Shown here in pieces: positions 51,476 through 63,000 of a stretch of 64,000 nt of DNA. This DNA is from Phoebastria nigripes (Eukaryota; Chordata; Aves; Procellariiformes; Diomedeidae). The DNA lies in contig JAYKAV010002475.1 of NCBI GenBank assembly GCA_035582835.1, positions 275,997 to 339,996 on the forward strand. Reading direction: 5' to 3'. Below the pieces are notes generated by a model. It was not told where the DNA came from. It searched no databases and saw only the letters and a list, made by a program, of their open reading frames with translations. Numbering within the stretch: position 1 is the stretch's first letter; each line of letters begins with the position of its first letter. A program made the position numbers and the translations under genes.

Positions 51476-52335
51476 CGACAGCTGATGACAATAAACTGGG
51501 TGGTGAGGTGAACACATCAGAAGAGAGAGCCATCTTGCAGAGATACCTGGACAGGCCAGAAGAGTGGGTTAGCAAGAACTGTGTGAAGTTTAACAAAGAC
51601 AAATGCAAAGTCCTGGGATGACATAATCAAAGAAACCAGTACAGACTAGGAAATGTGTGGCTGAGGAGAAGCCTAGCTGAAAGGGAGCTGAGGGTTCTGG
51701 TGGACAACAAACTGAACAGCAGTCAGCAGTGACCTGCAATGAAGGCAAATTGGATTCTGGGCTGCATCTCCAGGGGCATTACTAGCAGAGATAGAGACAT
51801 GATCATCCCACTCCACTCAGTGGTTGTCAGGCCATGCCTGGAGTATTGTGTCCAATTCTGGTCCTCACAGTTCAAGAAAGATGCAGACAGACTGGAGAGG
51901 GTCCAAAGGAGGGCCACAAAAATGATCAAAAGGCTGGAGAATCTGCCTTATGAGGAAAGACTGAAGGAGTTAGGTCTTTTCTCCCTGGAGAAAAGAAGGC
52001 TCAGGGGTACCTCATCACAGTATTCCATTACTTAAAGGGCAGCTACAAAAAGGACAGAGGCTCTCTCTTCACGAGGAGCGACATGGAGAAGAAAAGGGGC
52101 AACAGGTACAAGTTGCACCTGGAGAAGTTTCATTGCAACATAACAAAAAAATTTTTTACAGTGAGAACAATCAGTCACTGGAACAACCTCCTCAGGGATG
52201 TGGTAAAGTCCCCATCACTGGTGGTTTTCAAGATGCGATTGGAAAGGATGCTTGACAATCTCCCTTTCCCACAAAAGGTTGGACCAGACAATCTTTCGAG
52301 GTCCCTTCCAACCTGGGCTGTTCTGTGATTCTGTG
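51476..52335 (+). mobile_element. CR1 LINE 3' half (plus strand)
   Basis: The copy begins just at the RT catalytic box, where an ADDNKLG-like reading is visible at about 51482-51502. It continues through the thumb/C-terminal region: [19 protein letters not shown] near 51755-51810, [10 protein letters not shown] near 51835-51865, and the SLEKRRLRG segment near 51985-52010. It ends in the CR1 3' terminus with ATTCTGTG-like units at 52321-52335. A 98-codon frame (51739-52035) and an 81-codon frame (52083-52328) are separated by a frameshift and stops. The protein wording ([20 protein letters not shown]) is closer to a younger avian CR1 type than the neighbouring copies, but the subfamily was not determined. 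The element is truncated and non-autonomous. Confidence 0.95.
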
Positions 52336-55300
52336 AATTTCTTAACAGTTAGAATTATGCAAAATCTAACATCTAATAGATGATGATAAGACTTATCACT
52401 TGTTAGGGAACAAATAAGAAAAGGGTATTTAAGTTACCATTTGCAAATCAGTTTGCTGTGTAACATATGGTATACTCCAGCATAAGTGGAATGTAAAATA
52501 AAACAGGATTGTTTAATTCCCAGTTACCTGCAGCGAAGTTATATATATTGCAGACTAACTGTGCTGTATAACTGACCCAGTGCATTACAACTTTTGGTCT
52601 GATAAAGCTTATTGGTTCAGCTACAGCTTAGTACTTAGGTGTAGCGTTAAACAAACATGCAGAGCATGCACATCCCAACATGGAGTCCAAGCTAATAGTT
52701 CCTCTGTGACTCAGAACCCTGCAGGCAAGAAGATATCCAAACGGATCAGAAATGCCAGAAGAATATGACAGACCTATCACTGAACTGAGCTGATAATTCC
52801 TTGTACCATACTCCACACATTTGTCATAATACCAGGATTCCCCTCTCCCCTCTTCCCGCCGCCCCCCCCCCCTCCCCCCCCCATTATTCAGGGAATGAGA
52901 TCCTGCTTGACTTCAGTCAAGGGAGTTTACAATATTTCGTACTAAATCAGAGACAAATAAATTCAGAGAAAATCTGACTTTTGTCTTCTATGATAGGTTG
53001 AATGTCCGAAGACACAAAAATACCTTAATCTAATTTTCAATTTCTGATATTAGTCATTCTTGTCACATTACCTATAATCATGTTTGGTTTATGTAAAACA
53101 AGAGTTTGCATAGCTGATTTCTCAACAGGAACTGCAGTAAGAAATTAAAATAATGGGTCTTACAGCAGCAGACTGCTGTGATGACAGTAAGCTAATTTCC
53201 AAGGCTTGCGAATTTAAAAAGTGTTTTGACAACTAACAGTGAAAGCTTTCAAGCCAGTTCCACTTCCATAAAAAGTGTCACAATTTTTTATTATGCATTC
53301 ATAATCATGGACTTCTTCACATGAAGGGGAATTAGCAATCCTGATTTATTTTTCATTACAAAGAACTGTCAGGTTTTTAAAATGCTATTCTTTAGTTCTA
53401 TATTCACTTCAATGCTGAACACAGTGAAGAGTTTATATTCAAATACTCCCACACTAAATAACAGGAAGGACTAGTAACATTTCTGATCAAATTGCTACAT
53501 ACTTTATTCGGTGTGTACACAGGCATTCACATACCATATACAATCTGAGATACTGTAATTTTCATCAGACAAGTAGTCCGATTGATTTCAAGGCCTACAC
53601 CAAAAAGTTAAGGCTGATCNTATGGTTATACTAAAGCTCAGACCTACTGATGATCCCTGCTATTAAGTTCTGCAGCTCAGCTCCTTGCAGCAATCCAGAA
53701 CGTTACTGAGCAGTCAGCCTACATTTCGGGCATGAAGTCAACCTCATACCTGCAGTACATCCTCCTATGACCATGCTCACCTGCATATATTTGGAACTCC
53801 GGTGCACATAAAATGCTTATTGATGGGAAGTCAGCTCCCATTTCCTATTTCCTGACTTTCAACTCGTTTGTTCCCCCACTTAGTGGTAGCTGAAGGAAAT
53901 TCCTTAAAATTGGACATTCAGTTCTGCTTAGCAATATCTAAGATTAACCCTACATTTCAGTATATTGCTCAGCTGCAGTCAATGGTTTTGAGGGTTTGGT
54001 TTTAGCAACTGCCTGCATTTATAAATACATTTGGTGCTAGAATGTGTCAAGCCACATCTTCTGTATATTGTAAGTTTGGGACCTTCTATTATGATTACCC
54101 TAATGTGGAGAAACATTACGTTCTGTTATGCTTTTGCAGCATGATGTCTGAAGTATTGATTCACCCCACACTTCTTAATGCCACAAAAAATACACTCCTT
54201 CAAATATGAAACATGTTTTATTAAAAACCTGCAGAAATGTGCTGATGGCTTAAGTCAACTCGTCTTCCCCTCAAACTGAGAATCAAAAAATTTTGGTCTA
54301 TCTTCAGTTACCAACAATCATCCCAAATTTTTTGGTTTTCAATTTCATAAAATTGATTAGAGGTTTCTCATTCTTATTTGTATACTGAAATCAAAGCATA
54401 CCTCAGACATAACTGTAATTCATATAAAAATAAGGGATGTGGCTGACAATAGATTAGATTGTTTTTGGATTTTGGGCCACAGATGTTATGCAATTTGACT
54501 ACTAAGAAGCATATTTGAATGAAACCTTTATTTTTAAACAGGGTATACATTAGTTTATTGATGACACACACAATGACGGCAGCCAACATAGAAATTATAT
54601 TATGATCTAGTTCTATCTTTTTAAGGCTACAGTAATGGGAACAGAATCAATAGAATCTGGTTAGTATGAGATCATGTTTCCCCACTAATAGATGTCTAAG
54701 TAAGTGCTTACACACAAAAGTGAAAATTGTGAGAATGATTAATCTGAAATTCTTATTGGCACCTTTTCCAGTCATTTATGACAAATTGTGCGTGTGTCTA
54801 AATTACACCTTCATATCAAATGATGCAAAGCTGTAGAGCAATATAAGCCATTTTTAAATATAACCACTTGAAGTCTTTACATACCTCACAGCTACTATTT
54901 GTGAGAATATTTCCAGAGGATTTAAAAAATTGTGTTATCTTCCCCAATTTATATGACTAGTTTGTGCTAAGAAAAAGGACATTCAGGTGTCTGAAAACTT
55001 GCTATAATCTGTCAATATATGCTGCAGCTGGGGTTACATTTGATGAAATTTTCTTTGTGAGAGGAAAATAAAAAAAAAAACTGTTAACAAAAATAAAATT
55101 AAGAAAGCATTTGTACTGATAGGTGAAGAAGAGGTCAATGTATAAAACTTGAAGAATTTAGGAATAAGTACCATGGAAATTATATCAGTTTTATTACCAT
55201 CAGTATTACAGTTGAATTTGAAAAAGAAAAAAAAAAAAAAGAGGAGTCAATATTCTGGTAGGTCTTGCTGAAAAGGTGGCTGAAGTAGAATATGTATGAA

Positions 55301-56487
55301 CTCAGGAATATAGCTCTTACTGACTGTGATCGCTAATGTCAAAACTAATTGGACATTCTGGAACAATACCAAAACAAAATGGAGAAATAAATTAGGAGAA
55401 AAAACTTGAACTGGAACAAAACAGCTTAGGCCTGCAATGGAACTTTGGATCATAGACTCAGTCCTCTAAAATCAAAAGCAACCACAAAATATAACAACTC
55501 AGAAAATGATTGTCATCTTAACACAAAGCTGGGTTTTGGATTGCACTACACTTTATTAGAATGCTGTTCCAGAATTTTAGCAAGCTTCTTTTTATTTCTA
55601 GGCAAAATATATTAATGGACAATATTTTTGTTCTTGCACTAATAGTGTCCTGTTGTTTAAATAGCTTTTTTCTCCGTTTAATATTTACATGCACTTCAAC
55701 CTTTCTCTCTAGTCTTCCGCTCTCTCTCCCCCATACCCAGAAAGAAATTATATCCCCTTTCAGTTTTTGTTTTATAGTGCTAACTAGGTAACATTTTCTA
55801 TTTTCTCTTTTAAAATGAGCAAAGCTACCAGTCTTTGTCTGTATCCATTCTACTTTGAATTCCTAATTTTTAATATCATGTACATTTAATTTTCATAGAA
55901 CTTTTTCTCACAGATTGTGTTTTCCTAGGGAGAGATACTAGGGATACCTAGGGATACTCAGTAATTCAGCAGTGCTGCCCATATGAAGCGTTTTATCAGT
56001 TATTTTACCTGGTTTATTTTATAAGATGCCAGAATACTCTTATATTGATATGATTATTTACTATTCTGTTGAGGATTTTTTAGTTTAGAGTAAATAGTAA
56101 TTACTTTGTAAACCACATTTTATGCAATGTCTGATTTCAAATTACTATTTTTCATTATTATTTTCACAAATATATTTTACATTTCAATGTTATTATTAGG
56201 CATAATTGATATGAATGCTTTCTTGGAAGCATTTTCACAGAACATAAATATTATTTGACACAGTTATTTTTTAATGAACCAAGCACTAAGGAATAGAAAG
56301 TGTAAAAATCAATCTACCCACCTACCAGACATAGCTATCACTGAACAGAGCTATTAGTGGCCTGACTTAATAAAAGCTCAAGACAGTCTGAAAGTCTATT
56401 TTTCATGCAGAGTTCCCTTTCATGTTATGCACCATGCTGAAACATNATTGAAGATGACAAAATTGCATGAATGTGAATGAGAGATTT
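52336..56487. other. Unique AT-rich sequence
   Basis: No gene seen. A C-rich tract lies at 52839-52882 and an N at 53620. The segment at 53571-53595 faintly resembles an ancient amniote repeat word. An A-rich tract lies near 55222-55242. Confidence 0.55.
52839..52882. repeat. C-rich tract (C11-T-C9)
   Basis: A pyrimidine tract ends in eleven C, one T and nine C. The minus strand therefore carries long G runs that can in principle form a G-quadruplex. It stands out against AT-rich surroundings; run length may be imprecise in the assembly. Confidence 0.9.
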
Positions 56488-56886
56488 AGAACAGAACAGA
56501 ACAGAATAGAATAGAATAGAATATTTCAGTTGGAAGGGACCTACAACAATCACCTAGCCCAACTTCAGGGCTGACCAAAAGTTAAAGCAAATTATTAAGG
56601 GCATTGTCCAAATGCCTCTTAAACACTGACAGGCTTGGGGCATCGACCACCTCCCTAGGAAGTCTGTTCCAGTGTTTGACCAACCTCTTGGTAAAGAAAT
56701 GCTTCCTAATGTCCACTCTGAACCTCCCCTGAGGCAGCTTTGAACGATTCCCACGCATCCTATCACTGGATCCCAGGGAGACGAGCTCAGCACCTCCCTC
56801 TCCACTTCCCCTCCTCAGGAAGCTGTAGAGAGCAATGAGGTCGCCCCTCAGCCTCCTTTTCTCCAAACTAGACAAACCCAAAGTAG
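56488..56886 (-). mobile_element. CR1 LINE 3' fragment with pentanucleotide tail (minus strand)
   Basis: Read on the minus strand this is the last ~400 bp of a CR1: [20 protein letters not shown] near 56827-56886, then SDRMRGNRSKLPQGRFRVDIR, HFFTKRLVKHWNRLPREVV and SVFKRHLDNA segments. A 123-codon frame (56582-56953) spans it almost intact. The 3' end, at the lower coordinates, carries seven pentanucleotide units (four ATTCT then three GTTCT on the minus strand) in place of the usual octamer. The fairly intact frame suggests a relatively young copy. Confidence 0.94.
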
Positions 56887-59405
56887 TCAATGTGAAATGC
56901 ATGAGAGTTGCTATACATGATTTTGTTGCATTCCATACTTTTTTCCTCCACAAAGTCTTTGAGACAGTTTATTTCAAAGAGTTCAAAAATTGAATAACTT
57001 CACCAGAAGATCTTAGCCACTGGCTTGCTGAAAATATTTCTTTAAACTCAGTATTTGGTATCTTTTTCAGAACTATATTCAGAAATGAACATTTTAAGTA
57101 ATGTGTTATTCTTAAATGTCTCTTTCCAGTACCCTAGGTGAGAAGTGAAGGTACTAAAGTTCTGTAGAACTGTTTGATGAAATTACTACCTTTCTGGTCA
57201 TATGGACAAGAAGAATTTGATAATTACTGTAAAAGGAAAAAAAATAAATCTTTGTAATAAGACCATAGACCAACTTCCTGCCCTGACTGAGCCAGAGCGA
57301 GTGCCTGACATCCAATCACACGGCATCAGGCAGAGCAAGGTTCTGCCTTTAGATCTCCCACTTAGTTAACCACTAGGCTTTAATAGAGACTTAACTTCAA
57401 TGTCCTTTCTTTTTCCTTCCCAATTTACCTGAGTTTCAACAGAATTAAATTTAAAAATATTCTAGCTGGATTTATTGGGTAATATTACTCTGCTAAGCAA
57501 TACAAGAGTTAGCCTCATTCTCTTCCCAACTTGGTCTCCCAAAAATGCTCGAAGAGTTTTGCTTATGCGGCAAAAGTCCTGAAAACTCAAAAGTTTCCNT
57601 GGCGGAGGAAAATCATCCTCCAGCGACCTCTTTTTATAGGATACAGGAGCCATAAATCAGACCCAACATTAAAATATGCGTTTAAAGCAGAAAAAAATAA
57701 TCCTGTTAAGAATAGCTCTTAATTATCATAAAAACGCCACATGCTTTGAAGACCCTTATAACTGATCTAACCTTTAAAAAACAGCACTGATTTATCTCTC
57801 CACCATCACATTTTAATAATGAAACTCTCTGATAAATGTGCATCTTTTTTAAAAGACACACAAAGGGACATACTGTGCTTACCTTACATGACTACCACCA
57901 TTGATTTAATGACATTACTTACAGAAATAAAATGAATAGGACTGTAGTTTCATATATAAATGCTGAGTATTTATTTTTTAGAACTAGAACTGGCTTAAGA
58001 TGCTCTATAATGATAGGAAAAATGTATATATATTCAAAGAAACAGTACTGACCTACTATCTGCACTTTTCTCAAGCTATTCTCAGTGCTATCTGTACATT
58101 TACATTTTATAAGCAGGAAAGGAACATTTCTCTACATTGCTTTATAAAAAATAGGGGCTGACTTTGGTTTCTGTCTGTCTAGAAGCATGCTTCACTGAGT
58201 AAAACTTCAAAGTCTAATCATTCACAGCCTGTCTTTTGGCTTGTGGCAAGGACATGGCTTAGGTCAAACCCTTATACTATCAATGCTTTTTGGGGGGGGC
58301 TTATTAGTAAAGCAGTATCAAGAACATATCATTTAAAAAACAAGGTTAGAAGCAGTTCATCCTCTCTAAAGCTCAGAAATCCCCACACAGGCCTTACACA
58401 CACATATGTATCAGTTATGTGCAAATCCATACTAAACAGAAGAAGCAAGGTGATGTTTCTCTGGGTAATAATATTTAGACATTCCTTCTGAAAGTTTGCA
58501 TGCATTCAAATTATTTTCTATGAAAAAAAATATTATATTGAAGAATGTATCTTTATCAAGCATGTTAATCTTTTGGTGATTCCTTTCACCATCTTTTAAA
58601 TAATCTTAACATTATTATGGTCTGCTTCATATTATGTTATGTCTTTCCAGTGCTAACCTGCAAGCTCAAGTTATTGAACTCAGTAAGTAAAACCTTTTAG
58701 ACAGCAATGTGATGGACTAAAATCCAGTCTGATAATCACTGTAATCAGAGAAGTCCAGCTGAGGTCAAAGATAGCCCCCAGACAGCGCAGCAAAGTAATA
58801 GAAGAGGCTACCAAAAGTATCACAGCAGCAGGTGATTACCTTCAATTCAGCTGTCGATGAATTTCTTATCAACAAACACAAAGCCTAGACATAAAGAGCA
58901 CGATACAAAGAATAACCCTAGAGCTGATCCAGGATGAAATTCTGAATAAGATTTTTAAAAGCACATAAAACAAAAGCAAACCAGCAGCATAAATCCAATA
59001 AATGAAACAATGAAGTCAGTGTACAAAGGCAGCAAACAAAAATGCCTTATCCAGTAGTTGAAAACCCATAGCCATAAAAACTCCACTATATTTAAAAGTA
59101 GGTCATAATACACAAAAAGAGAAAAAGAAAACCAAAAACACAGTACTAGAAAACTTAGACATAGACAATTAAGAAAAGTGCAAACAGTGATTTACTTGAT
59201 AATCATATTTGCAACAGTGCCACCAGTCCGTGAGTCAAAGACAGCTAAAATACATTATGGAGCTTAGCTGAATATTAGAATGTAAGTAATTAAGAGTAAA
59301 ATTGAAAGACTAAAAACAGTTAATAAAATTAACATAATATTAATTTTCATACATATATGTAATGCAAACAGAATGATGATACAAAAACTTGGGAAGACGT
59401 TGTAT
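56887..59405. other. Unique sequence, nothing recognised
   Basis: No gene seen. A slightly GC-richer patch at about 57270-57370 has no identifiable family. A G8 run lies near 58290, and one N at 57599. Confidence 0.55.
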
Positions 59406-59666
59406 CAGAATGTTGTGGTTCCTGGCTGGGATAGAGTTAATTTTCTTTCCAGTAGCTGGTATAGTGCTGTGTTTTGGGTTCGGTATGAGAAGAATGTTGA
59501 TGGCGCATTAATGTTTTAGTTGTTGCTAAGTGGTGCTTACACTAGTCACAGACTTTTCAGCTTCCCATGCTCTGCCGGGTGCACGGGAAGCTGGGAGGGA
59601 GCATAGCCGGGACAGCTAGCCCAACTGGCCAACAGGGTATTCCATACCATATGACATCATGGTCAG

Positions 59667-59674
59667 TATATAAA
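59667..59674 (+). promoter_or_regulatory. TATA box of the solo LTR
   Basis: TATATAAA at the usual U3 position; transcription would be expected to start about 25-30 bp downstream, near 59700. Whether it is active cannot be told from sequence. Confidence 0.65.
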
Positions 59675-59779
59675 CTATGAGGCGTGGTCCAGGAAGGGGG
59701 GATCGCGGCTTGGGGACTGGCTGGGCATCGGTCAGCGGGTGGTGAGCAATTGTATTGTGCATCACTTGCTTTGTATAAT

Positions 59780-59836
59780 CTATTATTATTATTATTATTG
59801 TTATTACTACTAGTATTACTACTACTATTACTACTG
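59780..59836. repeat. (ATT)n/(ACT)n trinucleotide tract in the LTR
   Basis: About six ATT units followed by interrupted ATT/ACT units, lying between the TATA box and the ATTAAA signal. It is length-variable in principle and likely differs between copies of this LTR. Confidence 0.85.
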
Positions 59837-59859
59837 TTTTACTTTATTCTAGTTCAATT

Positions 59860-59865
59860 ATTAAA
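59860..59865 (+). promoter_or_regulatory. ATTAAA polyadenylation signal of the LTR
   Basis: The common AATAAA variant lies about 130 bp before the LTR end and downstream of the TATA box, as in a functional U3-R-U5 layout. Confidence 0.6.
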
Positions 59866-60001
59866 CTGTTTTTATCTCACCCCAGGAGTTTTCTCACTTT
59901 TACCCTCCTGGTTCTCTCCCCCACCTCACTGGAGGCAGGGGGAGTGAGCGAGCGGCTGTGTGGTGTTTAGTTGCTGGCAGGGGTTAAACCACGACACAGA
60001 A

Positions 60002-63000
60002 TGAAGAAGTAGGATTATTATGGCATGCTAAATAAAAAAAAAAAAAAGAGCAGAAGTGGATACACCATTATAGATAAATATGAAAAATATATCTGAACTA
60101 AAATGTAAGCATGACATTTTAATACAAGTATTGGTGAATAAGACTAGACTTCTGTAACACTGCTTTAAAGTCAGATTGGTATGGTGAAGATGGAAATGAA
60201 CCTTGAAATATGTTCATTGCAAGATGAACTCTCTTTGTTTTATTATTTACATCTGAAAGTATGTTTAAGATTCTCTTGCAAACCTGAGGAGTCAAAACAT
60301 AATTTAAACAAAGGTATTAATTTTAAACATCATTCTTACTCACTTATTTCCAAAGTCAAGTGTGATGTTCAGAATCTTATAGGGCCTATCCATAAGCACG
60401 TTCTACCTCTATTTATCTCTGACACTCAAATTGCAATCACATAGACTGGACAAAACATTTGCCAAGGTCTGTATTCCTGATATGCTTCTGTGTAGACGAA
60501 GTTTTGTATTCTGGGGTGATGACACAAAATATGAGAGAATGGATGTCTGAGTGACCATTTTCCTGGTAAAACTCTTTTAATGTCTCAAAGCCAGATCAGC
60601 AGTACAACAAATCAGTGATTCCTTGACAGAACTATTGGATGCCGGAAAAAGGAAATGTTTATATACATTCAGCTTATTATGCACAGTTTACATAATGTTA
60701 TAAAAGGTAAAGGAAATAAAATTAGAATTTCAGAAGAAAATAATTTTTTAAAGGTGGTAATATAAAATAAACATCAATGAAGAGCTGCAGTGGTTCTGCA
60801 GTTATTGGTGTCCTTTCTTCCTCCTTTGGGCACTAAACTATTACAAGACAACAAATCAGCTGAAATAATTCTACTTGTCTCTACAAGCAAAGGATTGGTT
60901 TGATCTAAATCAGGGAATAATGTGAGATGAAGTGGTCTGAACAATTATCACTGAGAAGAAATAGGCGTTCACATTGCAAATCTTACACAAAATGCAATAT
61001 TCATATAGATTATACAATTCTGAAATAAAAGGTGTACGCATTTTCTCTCCCTTAATAAGGAAAGGAGAAATCTGTAGATTTTCCAAAGATGAAAGAGAAT
61101 TCAGGAAGATGCAGACATTTTGAAAAGAAAAAAGTAAGATAGGTATTTCAAGAATGCTTGACCTACTGTCAAAATAAAGACAGGCATGAAATAAAGAGGT
61201 ACAAAATAAGATTATGGAATATGTTACCAAAACAATAAAAAATTAACATGAAAGGTTATTAAAAAAGGCACAGACTGTTCCTAGAAAAAGGAGAAAAACG
61301 CTGTTGCATTCTACTTTTAAACTCAAAAAGCAGAGAAAAGGTGATGGGCAATTTGTCCTCATACTGCAGCCCAGTTCGAAATCCCTGTGGGGAAAGACCC
61401 TTTCATAAAGACCTCTGCTCATTCAAGATTTTCAATCTGTTTTTTTATTCTTTTTTTTAAATTATCTTAATCCAAATAAGTCTCACCTGGATTTTTTTTT
61501 TTTTTTTTTAAATTTATCTTTGTATTTAGAACCATTCCCTTTTTGTCATGCTTGTTGCAGATGTGTCAGTCTTTATTTTTCTCCGAAATTACTCTAACTA
61601 GTCATATTGCACAGTTTTAGAATGTCTAATGTCCCGCCAGTTGCAGCTGGGGAATGACAGTGACATGATTCTTTTGTTAAAATTAAAAAGGAAACCTTGT
61701 CAGGCTGGTATTCTAGTGCCATGGAAAACTCATTCTCATTTGAGCCATCTTTCACAGCAGAGATAATGCTGGAAAAGTGTATGCATCTTTTTTTAGTTAA
61801 AAGGTAATACAAATGCAGAAAGATCTTTTTCAAATCTATACTTTTCACAATTCTGCACTTGTGTTTTCCTTATTGCATACTGTAAGCTCAAATTATTACA
61901 GAAAAACAGATACACATGAGGAAAACATTTATTTCCAAATAATTGCTAGCCTAAGTCCTGCAAAAAAGATTTGGTTTTTTTTGTTATATCCTGTTTCTGC
62001 TCCCTCAGAGCTGTGAAGAGAGGCTATAATTTGCTTGCAAATAACCTGCAAAGAGCTGTATGTTTTCAGTGAGGTGTTCCATGTGAAAGTGTATGTCACA
62101 GTCAGGTCTTCCATACCTGGCTGTGAGTACAACAGAAGCAAAAGGCTGTCAATAACTGGGAGGCAGGCTGGCAAAGTAAATCCAATCTATCCAAACCTGT
62201 AGCGACAGAAGATCTGTTAAACATACTCCAAGAGGCATGACTTTGAGCACCTTCGCAGCAGATAGAACAGGTTGGAATAACCATAAGAAACAGACTCCTA
62301 AAATCAGGTCTGTATCATCTCTTAGGTAACTTTTCTCCAGTCAGTGCTATTCACGTGATAATCTGTAGGTGCAGAGAAATTACACTGGGAAATAAAGGAG
62401 GAGGATGAAAACATATACGTCTGTTTTGTTTTTAAATCAGAATTGAGGAATGATGGGGAGGAAAATTGTACTGGATGCCAGAAAAATTAAGCTCAAATTA
62501 TTGTGCAAAAAGATTGTACTGTTCTAAGAAACATTAAAATACATCAGCAGTCCAATGCTCATCTAATAAGGACAAGGGTAATTGGCCACCACCTGGTTCA
62601 CATGAATAATCCTACTGATTTCAGTAGAACTACTTGCATGAATAAGCCAATTATAATTTTGCTCTTACTGAGCATTCACATATCATTCCTCTTGAGTCTC
62701 GTAATATTTTCTGAAGCTCTTAAAAATTTGTCTACAATTACTCCTTTTTAATATTATCTCAAGGTCCATATTCTCTACCTTCAGGATACCTGTATCTTTT
62801 TCCTTAAATTATGTTAATTATCTCTGATAAAGGGATAGCTGTACCCTGAATAATGCATGCATGAATAGCAAAACAGTAAAGTTATTAATCTAGAATAGAT
62901 AAAAATGTTATCTTACTGCTTAGGATAACACGTTTTGTTGTTAAACATCAGTTCTATGTCCTACCATTATGACTCAGTCAGTTTACAGTATGTAAAATCT

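Larger units (their letters stand above)
59406..60001 (+). mobile_element. Solo LTR with perfect 5-bp target duplication (ERVL-like)
   Basis: The LTR runs 59411-59996 (586 bp). It begins TGTTGTGGTT and ends AACCACGACA, terminal inverted repeats matching at nine of ten positions. It is flanked by a perfect 5-bp duplication CAGAA at 59406-59410 and 59997-60001; 5 bp is typical of class III (ERVL) elements. A TATATAAA box at 59667-59674 and an ATTAAA signal at 59860-59865 set the plus orientation. The GC-rich U5 end with CACCTCACTGGAGG is typical of a widespread avian LTR type, which I recognise by sequence but cannot name reliably. No internal retroviral sequence flanks it, so it is a solo LTR. 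The intact terminal repeats and duplication suggest a rather young insertion. The 87-codon frame at 59684-59947 has no coding merit. Confidence 0.92.

Noticed and set aside
59684..59947. 87-codon frame with a leucine run
   Set aside because: The leucine run is the ATT/ACT-type trinucleotide tract read in another frame inside the solo LTR.
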